NCBI RefSeq assembly: GCF_000346755.1 | Contig: NZ_ANNV01000120.1 | Span: 1 to 57,300 of the forward strand | Origin: Pseudomonas sp. CBZ-4 | GTDB taxonomy: Bacteria > Pseudomonadota > Gammaproteobacteria > Pseudomonadales > Pseudomonadaceae | Direction: 5' to 3' | Length of the DNA: 57,300 bases | In this document: positions 42,875-54,549 of the stretch, in pieces | How the letters are laid out: each line of letters opens with the position of its first letter | Position numbering within the stretch: the stretch's first letter is position 1 | Made by a program: the position numbers and the translations under genes | The notes under the pieces: generated by a model | Database searches by the model: none | Told to the model about the DNA's origin: nothing | The model's input: only the letters and a program-made list of their open reading frames with translations

Positions 42875-43363
42875 GGCATCCAGGCTTGAGGAAGGGGAGG
42901 GGAGCGGCAGGTGCCGCGCGTGAGGGTGATTATTGTCGACGCGGCGCCTCAGGGCCAGCCCGAATCGGGCGCAAGTCAGGATTAGCGTGAGCGGGTGTTT
43001 CTGCAACTCTCTGCCGGGGATGTGGTCGTAACCGGGGTTACACCATGCAGGCCATTTGCCAAGCTTGCCTTGTTTGGTAAAAACAGCCCATAAGCCTTTG
43101 TCAGCAAAGACAATGCATGCTCAAATTGAACATGTTGCAACACTTGAATTGTCTATGCTGCCGGGGGAAGGGCAAGGGCGTGGCAACGGGGGCACAAACC
43201 CGTACAATGCGGGCACTGTGGCGTTATCGCCGTTTCACCGCTTCTTCTCCCAGTGTTAAACGTAGAATCAACGACGTTCGTTTATTTTTCAGCTGCTCGG
43301 ATTGGGCAGTGGTTGCAGTCATTCAATAGATGGACGCGCTAAAAGCGCAGGAAAAGACCCGTT
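42875..43363. other. Divergent control region between aat and ftsK
   Basis: About 490 bases hold no credible gene; short frames lack ribosome sites. There is no thioredoxin reductase gene or remnant and no tRNA gene that I can fold. The region contains the candidate ftsK promoter and the start of aat transcription. Confidence 0.55.
43180..43208 (+). promoter_or_regulatory. Candidate ftsK promoter
   Basis: GTGGCA (43180-43185) and TACAAT (43203-43208) are separated by 17 bases and match 4 of 6 and 5 of 6 sigma-70 consensus bases. Transcription would start near 43215, leaving a leader of about 150 bases before ftsK. Confidence 0.35.
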
Positions 43364-45772
43364 TTGAAGAAATCCGCCGCAACACCTAAAGCAGCAGTCG
43401 TGCCGGCCTGGCGCCAGCACCTGCACTACCGCCTCAAGGAAGGTGCGCTGATCGCGATCGGCGCCCTGTGCCTGTTCCTGATGATGGCCTTGCTCACCTA
43501 TGGCAAGGACGATCCAGGCTGGAGCCACAACAGCAAGATCGACGACGTACAGAACTTTGGCGGCCCCGCCGGTTCCTACAGCGCCGATATCCTGTTCATG
43601 GTGTTGGGTTACTTCGCATATATCTTCCCCTTGCTGCTGGCGATCAAGACCTGGCAGATCTTCCGCCAGCGCCACGAACCGTGGCAGTGGAGCGGCTGGC
43701 TGTTCTCCTGGCGCCTGATCGGCCTGGTGTTCCTGGTGTTGTCCGGCGCGGCCCTGGCCCATATCCATTTCCATGCACCCACCGGCCTGCCGGCGGGCGC
43801 CGGTGGTGCGCTGGGCGAAAGCCTGGGCGACCTGGCGCGCAAGACCCTGAACATCCAGGGCAGCACGCTGATGTTCATTGCCCTGTTCCTGTTCGGCCTG
43901 ACCGTGTTCACCGACCTGTCGTGGTTCAAGGTGATGGACGTGACCGGCAAGATCACCCTCGACCTGCTGGAGCTGTTCCAGGGCGCCGCCAACCGCTGGT
44001 GGGCCGCACGGGTCGACCGCAAGCGCATGGTCGCGCAACTGCGTGAAGTGGACACCCGCGTCAACGAAGTGGTGGCCCCGAGCACGCCGGATCGCCGTGA
44101 GCAGGCCAAGGTCAAGGAGCGCCTGATCGAGCGCGAGCAGGCCCTGAGCAAGCACATGTCGGACCGCGAGAAGCAGGTGCCACCGGTGATCGCTCCCGCG
44201 CCGCCCAAGGCCCCCGAGCCGAGTGCCCGTGTGCAGAAAGAGAAGCAGGCGCCGCTGTTTGTCGACAGCGCCGTCGAAGGCACCTTGCCGCCGATCTCGA
44301 TTCTCGACCCGGCCGAAAAGAAACAACTCAACTATTCCCCGGAGTCGCTGGCTGCCGTCGGCCATCTGCTGGAAATCAAACTGAAGGAATTCGGCGTCGA
44401 AGTGACCGTGGACTCAATCCACCCCGGTCCCGTCATCACCCGTTACGAAATCCAGCCGGCTGCGGGCGTCAAGGTCAGCCGCATCTCCAACCTGGCGAAA
44501 GACCTGGCCCGCTCTCTGGCCGTAACCAGCGTGCGCGTTGTGGAAGTGATCCCCGGCAAGACCACCGTGGGCATCGAGATTCCCAACGAAGACCGCCAGA
44601 TCGTGCGCTTCTCCGAAGTGCTGTCGACGCCTGAATACGACAACTTCAAGTCGCCGGTCACCCTGGCCCTGGGCCATGACATCGGCGGCAAGCCGGTGAT
44701 CACCGACCTGGCGAAAATGCCCCACCTGCTGGTGGCCGGTACCACCGGTTCCGGTAAGTCGGTGGGCGTGAACGCGATGATCCTGTCGATCCTGTTCAAG
44801 TCCGGCCCGGACGACGCCAAGCTGATCATGATCGACCCGAAGATGTTGGAACTGTCGATCTACGAAGGCATCCCGCACCTGCTGTGCCCGGTCGTCACCG
44901 ACATGAAGGACGCCGCCAATGCCCTGCGCTGGAGCGTGGCCGAGATGGAGCGGCGCTACAAGCTGATGGCGAAGATGGGCGTGCGCAACCTGGCGGGCTT
45001 CAACGCCAAGATCAAGGAAGCCCACGATCGTGGCGAGACCATTGATGACCCGTTGTACAAGCGCGAAAGCATTCATGACGAAGCGCCGAAACTGACCAAG
45101 CTGCCGACCATCGTGGTGGTGGTGGACGAATTCGCCGACATGATGATGATCGTCGGCAAGAAGGTCGAAGAACTCATCGCCCGTATCGCCCAGAAGGCCC
45201 GTGCGGCCGGTATCCACTTGATCCTCGCGACCCAGCGTCCGTCGGTGGATGTGATCACCGGTCTGATCAAGGCCAACATCCCGACGCGCATGGCGTTTCA
45301 GGTATCGAGCAAGATCGACTCCCGGACCATCATCGACCAGGGTGGCGCCGAGCAACTGCTGGGCCACGGCGACATGCTCTACATGCCACCAGGCACCAGC
45401 CTGCCGATCCGCGTACACGGCGCCTTTGTTTCCGATGATGAAGTGCACCGCGTGGTGGAAGCCTGGAAGTTGCGCGGAGCACCTGAATACAACGACGACA
45501 TCCTCAACGGCGTCGAAGAAGCCGGCAGCGGCTTCGAGAATGGCGGCGGTGGCGGTGACGACGATGCGGAAACCGATGCCCTGTACGACGAAGCCGTGGC
45601 CTTCGTGCTCGAGAGCCGCCGCGCCTCGATTTCTGCGGTGCAGCGCAAGCTGAAGATCGGCTACAACCGCGCCGCCCGCATGATCGAAGCCATGGAAATG
45701 GCTGGCGTTGTGACCGCCATGAACACCAACGGCTCGCGCGAAGTCATCGCCCCCGGGCAGATGCGCGACTGA
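43364..45772 (+). CDS. ftsK: DNA translocase FtsK
   Basis: FtsK anchors at the division septum and pumps chromosome ends so that XerCD can resolve dimers at dif. The 802-residue protein has four N-terminal membrane helices (about residues 25-175) and a short charged linker. The motor domain follows with Walker [12 protein letters not shown] and Walker [14 protein letters not shown], and the C-terminal gamma winged helix for KOPS recognition ends the chain ([22 protein letters not shown]). The start codon is TTG, with AGGAAA upstream; no ATG in frame gives a better start. lolA follows after 54 bases. Confidence 0.97.
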   Translation: MKKSAATPKAAVVPAWRQHLHYRLKEGALIAIGALCLFLMMALLTYGKDDPGWSHNSKIDDVQNFGGPAGSYSADILFMVLGYFAYIFPLLLAIKTWQIFRQRHEPWQWSGWLFSWRLIGLVFLVLSGAALAHIHFHAPTGLPAGAGGALGESLGDLARKTLNIQGSTLMFIALFLFGLTVFTDLSWFKVMDVTGKITLDLLELFQGAANRWWAARVDRKRMVAQLREVDTRVNEVVAPSTPDRREQAKVKERLIEREQALSKHMSDREKQVPPVIAPAPPKAPEPSARVQKEKQAPLFVDSAVEGTLPPISILDPAEKKQLNYSPESLAAVGHLLEIKLKEFGVEVTVDSIHPGPVITRYEIQPAAGVKVSRISNLAKDLARSLAVTSVRVVEVIPGKTTVGIEIPNEDRQIVRFSEVLSTPEYDNFKSPVTLALGHDIGGKPVITDLAKMPHLLVAGTTGSGKSVGVNAMILSILFKSGPDDAKLIMIDPKMLELSIYEGIPHLLCPVVTDMKDAANALRWSVAEMERRYKLMAKMGVRNLAGFNAKIKEAHDRGETIDDPLYKRESIHDEAPKLTKLPTIVVVVDEFADMMMIVGKKVEELIARIAQKARAAGIHLILATQRPSVDVITGLIKANIPTRMAFQVSSKIDSRTIIDQGGAEQLLGHGDMLYMPPGTSLPIRVHGAFVSDDEVHRVVEAWKLRGAPEYNDDILNGVEEAGSGFENGGGGGDDDAETDALYDEAVAFVLESRRASISAVQRKLKIGYNRAARMIEAMEMAGVVTAMNTNGSREVIAPGQMRD

Positions 45773-45778
45773 CCCCGT

Positions 45779-45798
45779 GCCGCGTGGCAGCACGCGGC
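45779..45798 (+). other. Hairpin between ftsK and lolA
   Basis: An 8-bp stem (GCCGCGTG / CACGCGGC) with a four-base loop lies six bases after the ftsK stop. No T-run follows, so it is more likely an RNA-stability or attenuation element than a terminator. Confidence 0.45.
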
Positions 45799-45826
45799 GC
45801 GCCCTTACGACTCAATGAGGACTCCC

Positions 45827-46450
45827 ATGCGCCTTATCCGCATGCTGTTGTTGCCGGCACTGGCCCTGACCGCTGTTTCGGCCCACGCCGACCCGGCCTC
45901 CGTCGCCAGCCTGACCAACCTGTTGGACAAATCCAAGACCCTGACCGCGCGCTTCTCCCAGCTGACCCTGGACGGCGGCGGCACCCAGTTGCAGGAAACC
46001 GCCGGCGAAATGGCCGTGCAGCGCCCTGGCCTGTTCTTCTGGAAGACCGACGCGCCGAACGAGCAGACCATCGTCTCCAACGGCCAGAAGGTCACCCTGT
46101 GGGACCCGGACCTGGAGCAGGTGACCATCAAGAAGCTCGACCCGCGCCTGAACCAGACCCCGGCGCTGTTGCTGTCGGGCGATGTGTCGAAGATCAGCGA
46201 CAGCTTCGAGATCACCTCCAGGCAAACCAGCAACGTGATCGAGTTCACCCTCAAGCCGAAGTCCAAGGACACGCTGTTTGACACCCTGTCCCTGTCGTTC
46301 GGCAACGGCGTGATCAACAACATGCGCCTGATCGACAGCGTCGGCCAACGCACCGATATCCTGTTCTCCGGGGTCAAGGCCAACCAGCCGGTGCCTGCCT
46401 CCACGTTCAAGTTCGACATCCCCAAGGGTGCCGACGTGATCCAGGAGTAA
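45827..46450 (+). CDS. lolA: Outer membrane lipoprotein carrier protein LolA
   Basis: LolA carries lipoproteins across the periplasm from LolCDE to LolB. The 207-residue precursor has a Sec signal peptide cleaved after SAHA near residue 21. The half-barrel fold follows, with [28 protein letters not shown] and [13 protein letters not shown]. The ATG at 45827 was chosen because GAGG lies seven bases upstream; an ATG four codons earlier overlaps that site. rarA starts ten bases after the stop. Confidence 0.97.
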   Translation: MRLIRMLLLPALALTAVSAHADPASVASLTNLLDKSKTLTARFSQLTLDGGGTQLQETAGEMAVQRPGLFFWKTDAPNEQTIVSNGQKVTLWDPDLEQVTIKKLDPRLNQTPALLLSGDVSKISDSFEITSRQTSNVIEFTLKPKSKDTLFDTLSLSFGNGVINNMRLIDSVGQRTDILFSGVKANQPVPASTFKFDIPKGADVIQE

Positions 46451-46460
46451 AACGCTGCCC

Positions 46461-47782
46461 ATGGACCTGTTTCGCAGTGACCCGATTGCCCAGCCCCTGG
46501 CCGCGCGCTTGCGCTCGACCAACCTGGATGAGTACGTCGGCCAGGAGCACCTGCTCGCTCGCGGCAAGCCTTTGCGTGAAGCCCTGGAGCAAGGTGCGCT
46601 GCACTCGATGATTTTCTGGGGGCCGCCCGGGGTGGGTAAAACCACCCTGGCGCGCCTGCTGGCGAAAGTCTCGGATGCACACTTCGAAACGGTCTCGGCG
46701 GTACTCGCCGGGGTCAAGGAGATCCGCCAGGCGGTCGAGGTGGCCAAGCAGCAGGCCGGGCAATACGGCAAGCGCACCATCCTGTTCGTCGACGAAGTGC
46801 ATCGCTTCAACAAGTCACAGCAGGATGCGTTCCTGCCCTATGTGGAAGACGGCACGCTGATCTTTATCGGCGCCACCACCGAAAACCCGTCGTTCGAATT
46901 GAACAACGCCTTGCTCTCGCGGGCGCGGGTCTATGTGCTCAAGAGTCTGGACGAAGTGGCGATGCAAAAGCTGCTGCACCGCGCCTTGAGCGAAGACAAG
47001 GGCTTGGGCAAGCGCCAGCTGAGTGTCAGTGAGGAAGGCTTCAAGATTCTGCTGAGCGCCGCCGATGGCGACGGGCGGCGCTTCCTCAACCTGCTGGAAA
47101 ACGCCTCCGACCTGGCGGAAGACGGCAGCGAGATCGGCGTCGACCTGCTGCAAAGTCTGCTGGGTGACACCCGCCGGCGTTTCGACAAGGGCGGTGAAGC
47201 CTTCTACGACCAGATCTCGGCGCTGCACAAATCCGTGCGTGGCTCCAACCCCGACGGTGCGCTGTACTGGTTTGCGCGCATGATCGACGGCGGTTGCGAC
47301 CCGTTGTACCTGGCCCGTCGCGTGGTGCGCATGGCCAGCGAAGACATCGGCAACGCCGACCCGCGTGCGCTGAGCCTGTGCCTGGCGGCATGGGACGTGC
47401 AGGAACGCCTCGGCAGCCCGGAAGGCGAGTTGGCCGTGGCCCAGGCCATCACCTACCTGGCCTGCGCGCCGAAAAGCAATGCGGTGTACATGGGCTTCAA
47501 GTCCGCCTTGCGCGCCGCCGCTGAATACGGCTCCCTTGAGGTGCCGATGCACCTGCGCAATGCGCCGACGAAGCTGATGAAACAGCTGGGCTACGGTGAT
47601 GAATACCGCTACGCCCATGACGAGCCGGACGCTTATGCCGCCGGCGAAGACTACTTCCCCGATGAGCTGGAACCGCTGCCGCTCTATCAGCCGGTGCCCC
47701 GTGGCCTGGAGCTGAAAATCGGCGAAAAGCTGAATCACCTCGCCCAACTCGATCGACTCAGCCCCAGACAGCGGAGAAAGTA

Positions 47783-47783
<1 letters not shown>
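46461..47783 (+). CDS. rarA: Replication-associated recombination protein A
   Basis: RarA (MgsA) is a AAA+ ATPase related to clamp loaders that acts at stalled replication forks. The 440-residue protein has Walker [10 protein letters not shown] near residue 56 and Walker [11 protein letters not shown]. The arginine-finger region follows [10 protein letters not shown], and the C-terminal tetramerisation domain contains [19 protein letters not shown]. It is part of the lolA-rarA-crcB-serS run and its stop codon overlaps the crcB start. Confidence 0.97.
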
Positions 47784-49454
<1,671 letters not shown>

Positions 49455-50849
49455 ATGGAATTTCTGCCGCTGTTTCATAACCTGCGCGGCAGTCGTGTGT
49501 TGGTCGTCGGTGGCGGGGAGATTGCCTTGCGCAAATCCCGGCTGCTGGCCGACGCCGGTGCGTTGCTGCGGGTGGTTGCTCCCCAGATCGAAAGCCAGCT
49601 CAACGAGTTGGTCTTGGGCAGTGGCGGGGGACTGATTTTGCGCGGTTATCAGGAGGCCGACCTCGACGGTTGCACCCTGATCATCGCCGCCACCGACGAT
49701 GAAACGCTGAACGCGCAAGTGTCCAGCGATGCCAAGCGTCGGTGCGTGCCGGTCAATGTGGTCGATGCGCCGGCCTTGTGCAGCGTGATCTTCCCGGCGA
49801 TTGTCGATCGTTCGCCGTTGGTGATTGCGGTGTCCAGCGGCGGCGATGCGCCGGTGCTGGCACGCTTGATCCGCGCCAAGCTGGAAACCTGGATTCCGTC
49901 CACTTATGGCCAATTGGCCGGGTTGGCGGCGCGCTTTCGTGCCCAGGTCAAAGGCTTGTACCCGTATGTGCAGCAGCGTCGCGCGTTCTGGGAAGAAGTG
50001 TTCCAGGGCCCGATTGCCGATCGCCAACTGGCCGGGCAGGGCGCCGAAGCCGAGCGTTTGCTGGTGGAAAAAGTCAACGGCAAGGCGCCCCATGCGCCAG
50101 GTGAGGTCTACCTGGTGGGCGCTGGTCCCGGCGACCCGGATCTGCTGACCTTCCGCGCACTGCGCCTGATGCAGCAAGCCGACGTGGTGCTCTACGACCG
50201 CCTCGTTGCGCCAGCGATTCTGGAACTGTGCCGCCGCGATGCCGAGCGCGTGTACGTCGGCAAGCGTCGCGCCGACCATGCCGTGCCACAGGACCAGATC
50301 AACCAGCAACTGGTGGACCTGGCCAAGCAAGGCAAGCGCGTGCTGCGCCTCAAGGGTGGCGATCCGTTCATCTTTGGCCGTGGTGGCGAGGAGATCGAAG
50401 AGCTGGCGGCCCATGGCATCCCGTTCCAGGTCGTGCCGGGCATCACGGCGGCCAGTGGTTGCGCGGCGTACGCCGGGATCCCGCTGACCCACCGCGACTA
50501 TGCGCAATCGGTGCGTTTCATCACCGGGCATCTGAAGGACGGGACTTCGGACCTGCCCTGGCATGACCTGGTGGGGCCGTCCCAGACCCTGGTGTTCTAC
50601 ATGGGGTTGATTGGCTTGCCGATCATCTGCGAACAGCTGATCAAGCATGGACGCGCAGCCGATACCCCGGCGGCGTTGATCCAGCAAGGCACCACGTCCA
50701 ACCAGCGCGTGTTTACCGGCACCCTGGCCGACTTGCCGCGCATGGTGGCGGAGCATGAAGTGCATGCGCCGACACTGGTGATCGTGGGTGAGGTGGTGGT
50801 GTTGCGTGAAAAGCTCAAGTGGTTCGAAGGCGCGCAGTCTCAGGTCTAA
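49455..50849 (+). CDS. cysG: Siroheme synthase, trifunctional
   Basis: CysG makes sirohaem from uroporphyrinogen III in three activities. The 464-residue protein has an N-terminal NAD-dependent dehydrogenase/chelatase domain ([13 protein letters not shown], residues 15-27). The C-terminal uroporphyrinogen methyltransferase follows, with [19 protein letters not shown] and [16 protein letters not shown]. Sirohaem is needed by sulfite and nitrite reductases. The start directly follows the serS stop, so translation is likely coupled. Confidence 0.98.
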   Translation: MEFLPLFHNLRGSRVLVVGGGEIALRKSRLLADAGALLRVVAPQIESQLNELVLGSGGGLILRGYQEADLDGCTLIIAATDDETLNAQVSSDAKRRCVPVNVVDAPALCSVIFPAIVDRSPLVIAVSSGGDAPVLARLIRAKLETWIPSTYGQLAGLAARFRAQVKGLYPYVQQRRAFWEEVFQGPIADRQLAGQGAEAERLLVEKVNGKAPHAPGEVYLVGAGPGDPDLLTFRALRLMQQADVVLYDRLVAPAILELCRRDAERVYVGKRRADHAVPQDQINQQLVDLAKQGKRVLRLKGGDPFIFGRGGEEIEELAAHGIPFQVVPGITAASGCAAYAGIPLTHRDYAQSVRFITGHLKDGTSDLPWHDLVGPSQTLVFYMGLIGLPIICEQLIKHGRAADTPAALIQQGTTSNQRVFTGTLADLPRMVAEHEVHAPTLVIVGEVVVLREKLKWFEGAQSQV

Positions 50850-50858
50850 AGCCTAAAA

Positions 50859-50930
50859 GCATCGCGGGCAAGCCCGCTCCCACAGGGGATTGCATTCCAA
50901 CTGTGGGAGCGGGCTTGCCCGCGATGAGGC
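50859..50930. repeat. REP pair between convergent genes
   Basis: Arms at 50859-50884 and 50902-50930, both of the GCGGGCAAGCCCGCT class, face each other across a short gap. The pair lies between cysG and the convergent reductase gene; no separate terminator is visible in this gap. Confidence 0.92.
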
Positions 50931-50955
50931 CTTCAAGTCCAGCGAGAAACCCGGA

Positions 50956-51951
50956 TCAGCTCCAAACTGCGTTGCCCTTCAATTTCAAGCGATCATGCTT
51001 GGTATCAAATGCTTGCAACGGGCCTTTAGGCACAATCCCCGTCGGATTGATCGTACGGTGACTGGCATAGTAATGCCCCTTGATATGCCCGAAATCCACC
51101 GTCTCGGCCACTCCCGGCCACTGATACAACTCCCGTAGCCAATTCGACAGGTTCGGATAATCCGCAATCCGCCGCAAATTGCATTTGAAGTGCCCGTAAT
51201 ACACCGCATCAAAGCGAATCAGCGTAGTAAACAGGCGCACATCCGCTTCGGTCAGGTATTCACCCGCCAGGTAGCGATGGTCACCCAGGTGCTGTTCCAG
51301 GTAATCCAATTCGGCAAACACATCATCAAACGCACTTTCATAGGCGTGTTGTGAAGTGGCAAAACCTGCGCGGTACACACCGTTGTTCACGGCCGGGTAA
51401 ATACGCTCATTCAGTGCGTCGATGGTCGGGCGCAGCGCCTCGGGGTAGAAATCCAGAGTGTTGCCGGTCAGCCCGTTGAACGCGCTGTTGAACATGCGGA
51501 TGATCTCCGCCGATTCATTACTGACGATGCGCTTGAGCTTTTTGTCCCACAACACAGGCACCGTCACCCGGCCGGTGTAGTCGGCGGTGTCAGCGGTATA
51601 GCGCTGGTGCATGAAGGCAAAATCGTCGAGGGCGTCGCCGCTGGAGCCGTGGGCCTTGTCGAAGGTCCAGCCGTTTTCCAGCATCAGCCAACTGACCACG
51701 GACACGTCGATCAGGCTTTCCAGGCCCTTGAGCTTGCGCAGGATCAGCGTGCGGTGGGCCCAGGGGCAGGCGAGGGACACATACAGGTGGTAGCGGCCGG
51801 CTTCGGCGTGGAAGCCGCCTTCGCCGCTTGGGCCGGGCGCGCCGTCGGCGGTCACCCAGTTACGGCGTTGCGCTTGTTCGCGCTGGAATGCGCCGTCCGC
51901 GCTACTTTCGTACCACTGGTCTTTCCAGTGTCCTTCGATCAGCAAACCCAT
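50956..51951 (-). CDS. Glutathionyl-hydroquinone reductase
   Basis: The 331-residue protein is a GST-fold enzyme of the Xi class (YqjG/PcpF type). That class reduces glutathionyl-hydroquinones using glutathione, helping to recycle quinone adducts. The catalytic Cys62 lies in LACPWAHRTL. The C-terminal domain has the class segment RLFTTLIRFDAVYYGHFKCN. The ATG has GAGGAG upstream. It is a single gene between the REP pair and the ybiB end. Confidence 0.93.
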   Translation of the reverse strand: MGLLIEGHWKDQWYESSADGAFQREQAQRRNWVTADGAPGPSGEGGFHAEAGRYHLYVSLACPWAHRTLILRKLKGLESLIDVSVVSWLMLENGWTFDKAHGSSGDALDDFAFMHQRYTADTADYTGRVTVPVLWDKKLKRIVSNESAEIIRMFNSAFNGLTGNTLDFYPEALRPTIDALNERIYPAVNNGVYRAGFATSQHAYESAFDDVFAELDYLEQHLGDHRYLAGEYLTEADVRLFTTLIRFDAVYYGHFKCNLRRIADYPNLSNWLRELYQWPGVAETVDFGHIKGHYYASHRTINPTGIVPKGPLQAFDTKHDRLKLKGNAVWS

Positions 51952-52039
51952 GACTGGCTCCTCGGCTAATAAGCATTGGAGCCCAGTCTAAAGGGATGGG
52001 TTCGATTTAAAAGCGCAAAGACTGCGGATGAATGATCGA

Positions 52040-53041
52040 TTAAATCGATTTATCCCGCGCATCCCAGTATTGCTGGGCCAAGGCGAAAGCCTGTTCCCGT
52101 GGGTGGCCGAGGCCGCGCAAGGCCAGGGCCATGGTGGCGATCAGCGCGAGTTGCGGGTAGCTGTCCTCTGCATCACCGCGCCACAGCGCTTTCAAATGCT
52201 CGGGTTCCAGCGTCGCTGGCTTGACGTGGCGCTGGGCGGAGAGGGCGGGCCACTCTTCGTCCCAGCTTGCGCCGCCGGTGGTGCCGTACAGGTGGCTGGC
52301 GCTGTCGGGGTTGATCTCGATCTCGCCGCCGTCACCCTTGACCACAATCACGTTGTCGCCGAGCAGGCCGCTGGCATCGCGGTGCACGCCCTGGTAGCCG
52401 GGATGGAAAATGCTTTGCAGGCCCAGGCGGGCCTGCAGCGGGTTGAGCAGGCGCGCCAGGGAGTGGATCGGCGAGCGCAGGCCCAGGGTGTTGCGCAAAT
52501 CGATCATGCGTTGCAGCTGCGGCGCCCAGTCGCCCAGCGGGATAAACGCGAGGTTGCCGTGTGCATAAGCGCTTTCGACCTGCTGCCAATTGCGGCACAG
52601 CGGGATCTGCAAGCCTTCCAGCAACTGCTCGGTGTACAGCCGGCCCGCCGTGTGTGCGCCGCCGCCGTGCATAAGGATGCGCACGCCGTTTTGCGCCAGG
52701 CACTTGGCCGCCAGCAGATACCACGGCAGGTGGCGTTTCTTGCCGGCGTAGGTCGGCCAGTCCACGTCCACATTCAACGCTGGCGCGTCAAGGCGTTCGC
52801 GCACGGCTTCGGTGAAGCCGGCGAGTTCTTCCGGGCTTTCCTCCTTGTGGCGCAGCAGCATCAGGAAGGCGCCGAGCTGGGTGTCTTCGACCTTTTCGTC
52901 GAGCAGCATGCCCATGGCTTCACGGGCTTCCTCGCGGGTGAGGTTGCGCGCGCCGCGCTTGCCTTTGCCGAGGATGCGCACGAACTGCGCAAACGGGTGT
53001 TCGGCGGGGGTTTCGAGGGTCAGGGGAGCAAAGTCGGTCAT
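52040..53041 (-). CDS. YbiB-type phosphoribosyltransferase-like protein
   Basis: The 333-residue protein has the fold of anthranilate phosphoribosyltransferase (TrpD) and matches the YbiB family. E. coli YbiB binds nucleic acid and has no known transferase activity. The typical N-terminal helical domain (residues 14-80) is present, but the PRPP site is altered to ILMHGGGAHTAGR. The ATG at 53041 overlaps the tusE stop (ATGA), so it is coupled to tusE. A role in nucleic acid handling is more likely than tryptophan synthesis. Confidence 0.87.
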   Translation of the reverse strand: MTDFAPLTLETPAEHPFAQFVRILGKGKRGARNLTREEAREAMGMLLDEKVEDTQLGAFLMLLRHKEESPEELAGFTEAVRERLDAPALNVDVDWPTYAGKKRHLPWYLLAAKCLAQNGVRILMHGGGAHTAGRLYTEQLLEGLQIPLCRNWQQVESAYAHGNLAFIPLGDWAPQLQRMIDLRNTLGLRSPIHSLARLLNPLQARLGLQSIFHPGYQGVHRDASGLLGDNVIVVKGDGGEIEINPDSASHLYGTTGGASWDEEWPALSAQRHVKPATLEPEHLKALWRGDAEDSYPQLALIATMALALRGLGHPREQAFALAQQYWDARDKSI

Positions 53042-53373
53042 AAGCAATTCGTCGGCCTGGGCAGGCCCGCCAGCTTGGCGGCGAGTTTGGCGGGAGTGCC
53101 GTTGAACAGTTTGTTGAGGTGCAGGCTGTTGCCCTTTTCCGGGCCGAGCTTCAACGCGGTGTACTTGATCAGCGGACGCGTGGCCGGGGATAGCTGGAAT
53201 TCGGCGTAGAAGCCGCGCAGCAGGTCGAGGATCTGCCAGTGGTCGGGCGTCAGCTCCAGGGCTTCTGCGGCGGCCAAGGCGTTGGCGACCTCGGCGGACC
53301 AGTCGTCCAGGTTGATCAGGTAACCGTCCTTGTCCAATTCGAGGGTGCGTTCACCTACGGTCAAGGTGTTCAT
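53038..53373 (-). CDS. tusE: Sulfurtransferase TusE (DsrC family)
   Basis: TusE takes sulfur from TusBCD and gives it to MnmA. The 111-residue DsrC-type protein begins MNTLTVGERTLELDKDG and has the C-terminal arm with the conserved penultimate Cys110 (PTNCL), which carries the persulfide. It overlaps tusB by four bases and ybiB by four bases. The reading frame runs much further upstream, but that part translates tusB out of frame. Confidence 0.96.
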   Translation of the reverse strand: MNTLTVGERTLELDKDGYLINLDDWSAEVANALAAAEALELTPDHWQILDLLRGFYAEFQLSPATRPLIKYTALKLGPEKGNSLHLNKLFNGTPAKLAAKLAGLPRPTNCL

Positions 53374-53648
53374 AGCCAGCTGTTGACCTTGTCGTAATCG
53401 AGGGACAGTTGCACGAAACCGGGATAGTCCACGCTGTCGGCCCAGTCCGGTAAGGGCAGGTTGCGCGCCTGCATGTCTTCGGCCAGCACAAATACCTTCA
53501 CGCCCTTGGTGTGCAGGGCGGGGGCGTGCAGCCCGTAGGCGCCGTCGCCGCACAGCAGGATCGCGTCGTCGGCGCCGCAGATGCGCAGGCAACTGTCGAG
53601 GCGACTGTCGGAAAACGGCGAGTGAGACACCACATGTAAAGTCGACAT
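53370..53648 (-). CDS. tusB: Sulfur relay protein TusB
   Basis: TusB is the small partner of the TusBCD hexamer of DsrH type. The 92-residue protein begins MSTLHVVSHSPFSDSRLDSCL and contains AILLCGDGAYGL. It overlaps tusE by four bases and touches the tusC stop by one base, so the whole set is translated as a coupled unit. Confidence 0.92.
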   Translation of the reverse strand: MSTLHVVSHSPFSDSRLDSCLRICGADDAILLCGDGAYGLHAPALHTKGVKVFVLAEDMQARNLPLPDWADSVDYPGFVQLSLDYDKVNSWL

Positions 53649-53998
53649 CAGAGGGTAATCACCTGGTCGTAACGGTCAATCAATTGGGAAATAGCCTCGT
53701 TGCTCAACGGTTGCGCCTCGGTGGGCGGCGTCAAGCCACGCACGGCCATGCTGTGGCGGCAGACAAAGACATCGTCGATGCCAAACAGCCCCAATGCCTG
53801 CAGGTTGGCACTCAGGTCCTTTTGTTGCACGGCCTTGGCGTTCTGGTGCGGTGCGAGCTGAAACACGCCGTCATCCATGAACAGCAAGCCAATCGGCAAA
53901 TCAAAGGCACCGCCGGCCAGCACGATATCCAGGGCTTCCCGCGCACCGGGGCCGGACCACGGCGCCTGGCGGCTGATCACCAATAGGGATTTGGACAT
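53648..53998 (-). CDS. tusC: Sulfur relay protein TusC
   Basis: TusC is the DsrF-type partner in the TusBCD complex, 116 residues. It begins MSKSLLVISRQAPWSG and has the DsrE-fold segments GLLFMDDGVFQL and VFVCRHSMAVRGL. The ATG at 53998 lies just downstream of the tusD stop; an in-frame ATG five codons earlier is inside tusD and less likely. Confidence 0.93.
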   Translation of the reverse strand: MSKSLLVISRQAPWSGPGAREALDIVLAGGAFDLPIGLLFMDDGVFQLAPHQNAKAVQQKDLSANLQALGLFGIDDVFVCRHSMAVRGLTPPTEAQPLSNEAISQLIDRYDQVITL

Positions 53999-53999
53999 G

Positions 54000-54392
54000 T
54001 CACGGCCCTCCAAAACAGATCAGGCGGTCGGCGGCCTGGGCCGCATCGTGCAACTGCCCCAGGCCCGACAACGCCCACGGGGCTTCGAGGTTCACCGCGC
54101 TGCGCTGATAACGCGAGGCTTCTTCATGATTAAGCACGCCGCGACGCAAGGCGGCGGCAATGCACACGACGCCGTCGAGCTGGTGCAGGCTGACGAACTC
54201 ACGCCATTGGCGCGCGATGTCTTGCTCATCCTGGGGCGCGACAATGTTGTTGGATGCGCTGTACACGCCATCCTGATAGAAAAACAGCCGCACAATCTCG
54301 TGCCCGCCAGCCAGCGCCGCCTGGGCGAACAGCAGGGCGCGGCGCGAGGAGGGCGCGTGAGCGGCGGAAAACACGGCAATCGCAAACTTCAT
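54000..54392 (-). CDS. tusD: Sulfurtransferase TusD
   Basis: TusD is the active DsrE-type subunit of TusBCD, taking sulfur from TusA. The 130-residue protein begins MKFAIAVFSAAHAPSSRRAL and has Cys77 in LDGVVCIAAALRRGV, aligned with the active Cys of E. coli TusD. The ATG at 54392 was chosen; upstream frame is leader. It is the first gene of tusD-C-B-E-ybiB and is divergent from the racemase-like gene. tusA is not in the window. Confidence 0.94.
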   Translation of the reverse strand: MKFAIAVFSAAHAPSSRRALLFAQAALAGGHEIVRLFFYQDGVYSASNNIVAPQDEQDIARQWREFVSLHQLDGVVCIAAALRRGVLNHEEASRYQRSAVNLEAPWALSGLGQLHDAAQAADRLICFGGP

Positions 54393-54549
54393 GGAACACT
54401 CGGCAAGCAAACGTGGGCCAATGATAAAGCCGTCGCCAGGAAAAAGCCCGCCGTGATCAAAACGGTCACTGTCGCTGATCGTTCTGACGATTGCCCGTAG
54501 GACCAAGGCTGCCTAGTCTGTGGGCAATCGAAACGGAATTGGAGTGCCC

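Noticed and set aside
42875..43363. A tRNA gene or trxB remnant between aat and ftsK
   Set aside because: I could not fold a cloverleaf and saw no CATC-type redox or FAD motif in any frame.
43100..43363. LexA (SOS) box before ftsK
   Set aside because: E. coli ftsK has one, but no CTGT-N8-ACAG pattern is visible here.
52035..52049. Short palindrome ATCGATT-A-AATCGAT at the end of ybiB
   Set aside because: It overlaps coding sequence, has no T-run and is short enough to arise by chance.
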